A DNA stretch of 64,000 nucleotides. Origin: Paracoccus halophilus. Lineage in GTDB: Bacteria; Pseudomonadota; Alphaproteobacteria; Rhodobacterales; Rhodobacteraceae. This document shows, piece after piece, positions 63,634-64,000 of the stretch. Below the pieces are notes generated by a model. That model saw only the letters and a program-made list of their open reading frames with translations. It did no database searches and was not told where the DNA came from. Each line of letters opens with the position of its first letter. Position 1 is the first letter of the stretch. Location: contig NZ_JRKN01000001.1 of the NCBI RefSeq assembly GCF_000763905.1, positions 1 through 64,000 on the forward strand, in the 5' to 3' direction. The position numbers were made by a program, and so were the translations under genes.

Positions 63634-64000
63634 CTACGCGGGTAGGCCAAGCCCCGGTCGCAGACCATCCAGCCCGTCTTTCAGCGCCTCATGCGTCCCC
63701 GCATCCTTCAGCGCCTTGCTGAGCGTCTGGTTCAGCCCGCCCTCGGTGCCCAGCCCGGCGCGCAGTTCGGACAAGCCGGGCGCGTCCTTGCCGGTCAGCA
63801 GCTCGCAATAGCCGCCGATCAGCCCGGCCAGATAGCTTGCCGCGCCGGCATGGTCGCCGGTGAACCCCGCCAGCCAGCCGGCGGCGACATCGATCTGGTC
63901 GAGCAGCGGCAGCAGCACCCCCGTCGCCGCGAAATGCGCCGCGATGTCCTGTTCCGAGCGGCAGGGATGGATCTGCGCATGGGGGCCGAAGATCTCGCGC
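63634..64000 (-). CDS. Pyrroline-5-carboxylate-reductase-like dehydrogenase, C-terminal part
   Basis: Cut by the right edge. The visible 122 residues include HPCRSEQDIAAHFAATGVLL and the helical dimerisation domain: AASYLAGLIGGYCELLTG, then LGTEGGLNQTLSKALKDAG, a counterpart of the ProC PGGLNEQ motif. The N-terminal NADP-binding domain is outside the window. It could be a true ProC or one of the ProC-like oxidoreductases; the non-canonical motif makes the second more likely. Confidence 0.65.
   Translation of the reverse strand, partial: REIFGPHAQIHPCRSEQDIAAHFAATGVLLPLLDQIDVAAGWLAGFTGDHAGAASYLAGLIGGYCELLTGKDAPGLSELRAGLGTEGGLNQTLSKALKDAGTHEALKDGLDGLRPGLGLPA

Overview
The window is high-GC DNA from an alphaproteobacterium, most likely Rhodobacterales and Paracoccus-like. 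The reasons are a CcrM-type GANTC methyltransferase with GANTC sites in its own promoter, FNR/FnrP-type boxes, CtrBCD/KpsMTE-type polysaccharide export, and a flagellar block in the order flgB-flgC-fliE-fliQ-flgF-flgG-flgA-flgH-fliL with divergent fliI. Many start/stop overlaps (ATGA, GTGA, TGATG) show tightly packed operons. No tRNA, rRNA or CRISPR array was recognised.

Layout. 1-1.3 kb is decayed accessory DNA: a frameshifted IS481-type transposase running off the left edge and a broken AbrB/PIN toxin-antitoxin pair. 1.4-4.1 kb holds a lipoprotein and a small operon (SnoaL-like, GNAT, nitrilase-superfamily). 4.2-16.3 kb is a cell-surface region: phosphomannomutase, KpsT/KpsE and divergent KpsM export proteins, a 1012-residue RTX calcium-binding protein, the dTDP-rhamnose operon rfbCBDA and a glycosyltransferase. 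16.4-22.4 kb is flagellar basal-body genes. 22.5-29.4 kb has extensin-like and L,D-transpeptidase wall genes, a GntR/HutC regulator, an MFS carrier, ureidoglycolate lyase, RNase HII and CcrM. 29.5-30.4 kb is a nested IS remnant (IS256-type inside IS5-type). 30.5-35.4 kb encodes an HlyD/RbbA-like/ABC-2 exporter.

35.5-51.0 kb is the most striking region. It looks like a complete catabolic island for a methoxylated aromatic acid of the syringate / 3-O-methylgallate / gallate (or vanillate) type. It contains a TRAP transporter with two paralogous binding proteins, a tetrahydrofolate-dependent O-demethylase (LigM/DesA family), GalB hydratase, GalC/LigK-type aldolase and GalD tautomerase. A type I (VOC) extradiol dioxygenase sits where a LigAB-type gallate dioxygenase would be expected. 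A folate C1 disposal line is also present: MetF, a MetV-like Cys-rich partner, FolD and PurU. Together these would turn the ring into pyruvate and oxaloacetate and the methyl group into formate. Two LysR-like regulators, each with two N-terminal helix-turn-helix domains, lie inside the island. Each is bracketed by its own pair of matched T-N11-A motifs that face the flanking operons.

51.3-59.1 kb is a ferrous-iron uptake operon with the gene content of the Campylobacter P19 locus and Yersinia Fet-Flp: FTR1 permease, P19/FetP, DUF2318 membrane protein, two FtsX-type permeases, an ABC ATPase and a TlpA-like thioredoxin. A perfect FNR-type box lies upstream. A second FNR-type box precedes an operon of three small membrane proteins and an unusual heavy-metal P-type ATPase, followed by a stand-alone copy of the ATPase's N-terminal domain. 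The window ends in a partial ProC-like gene.
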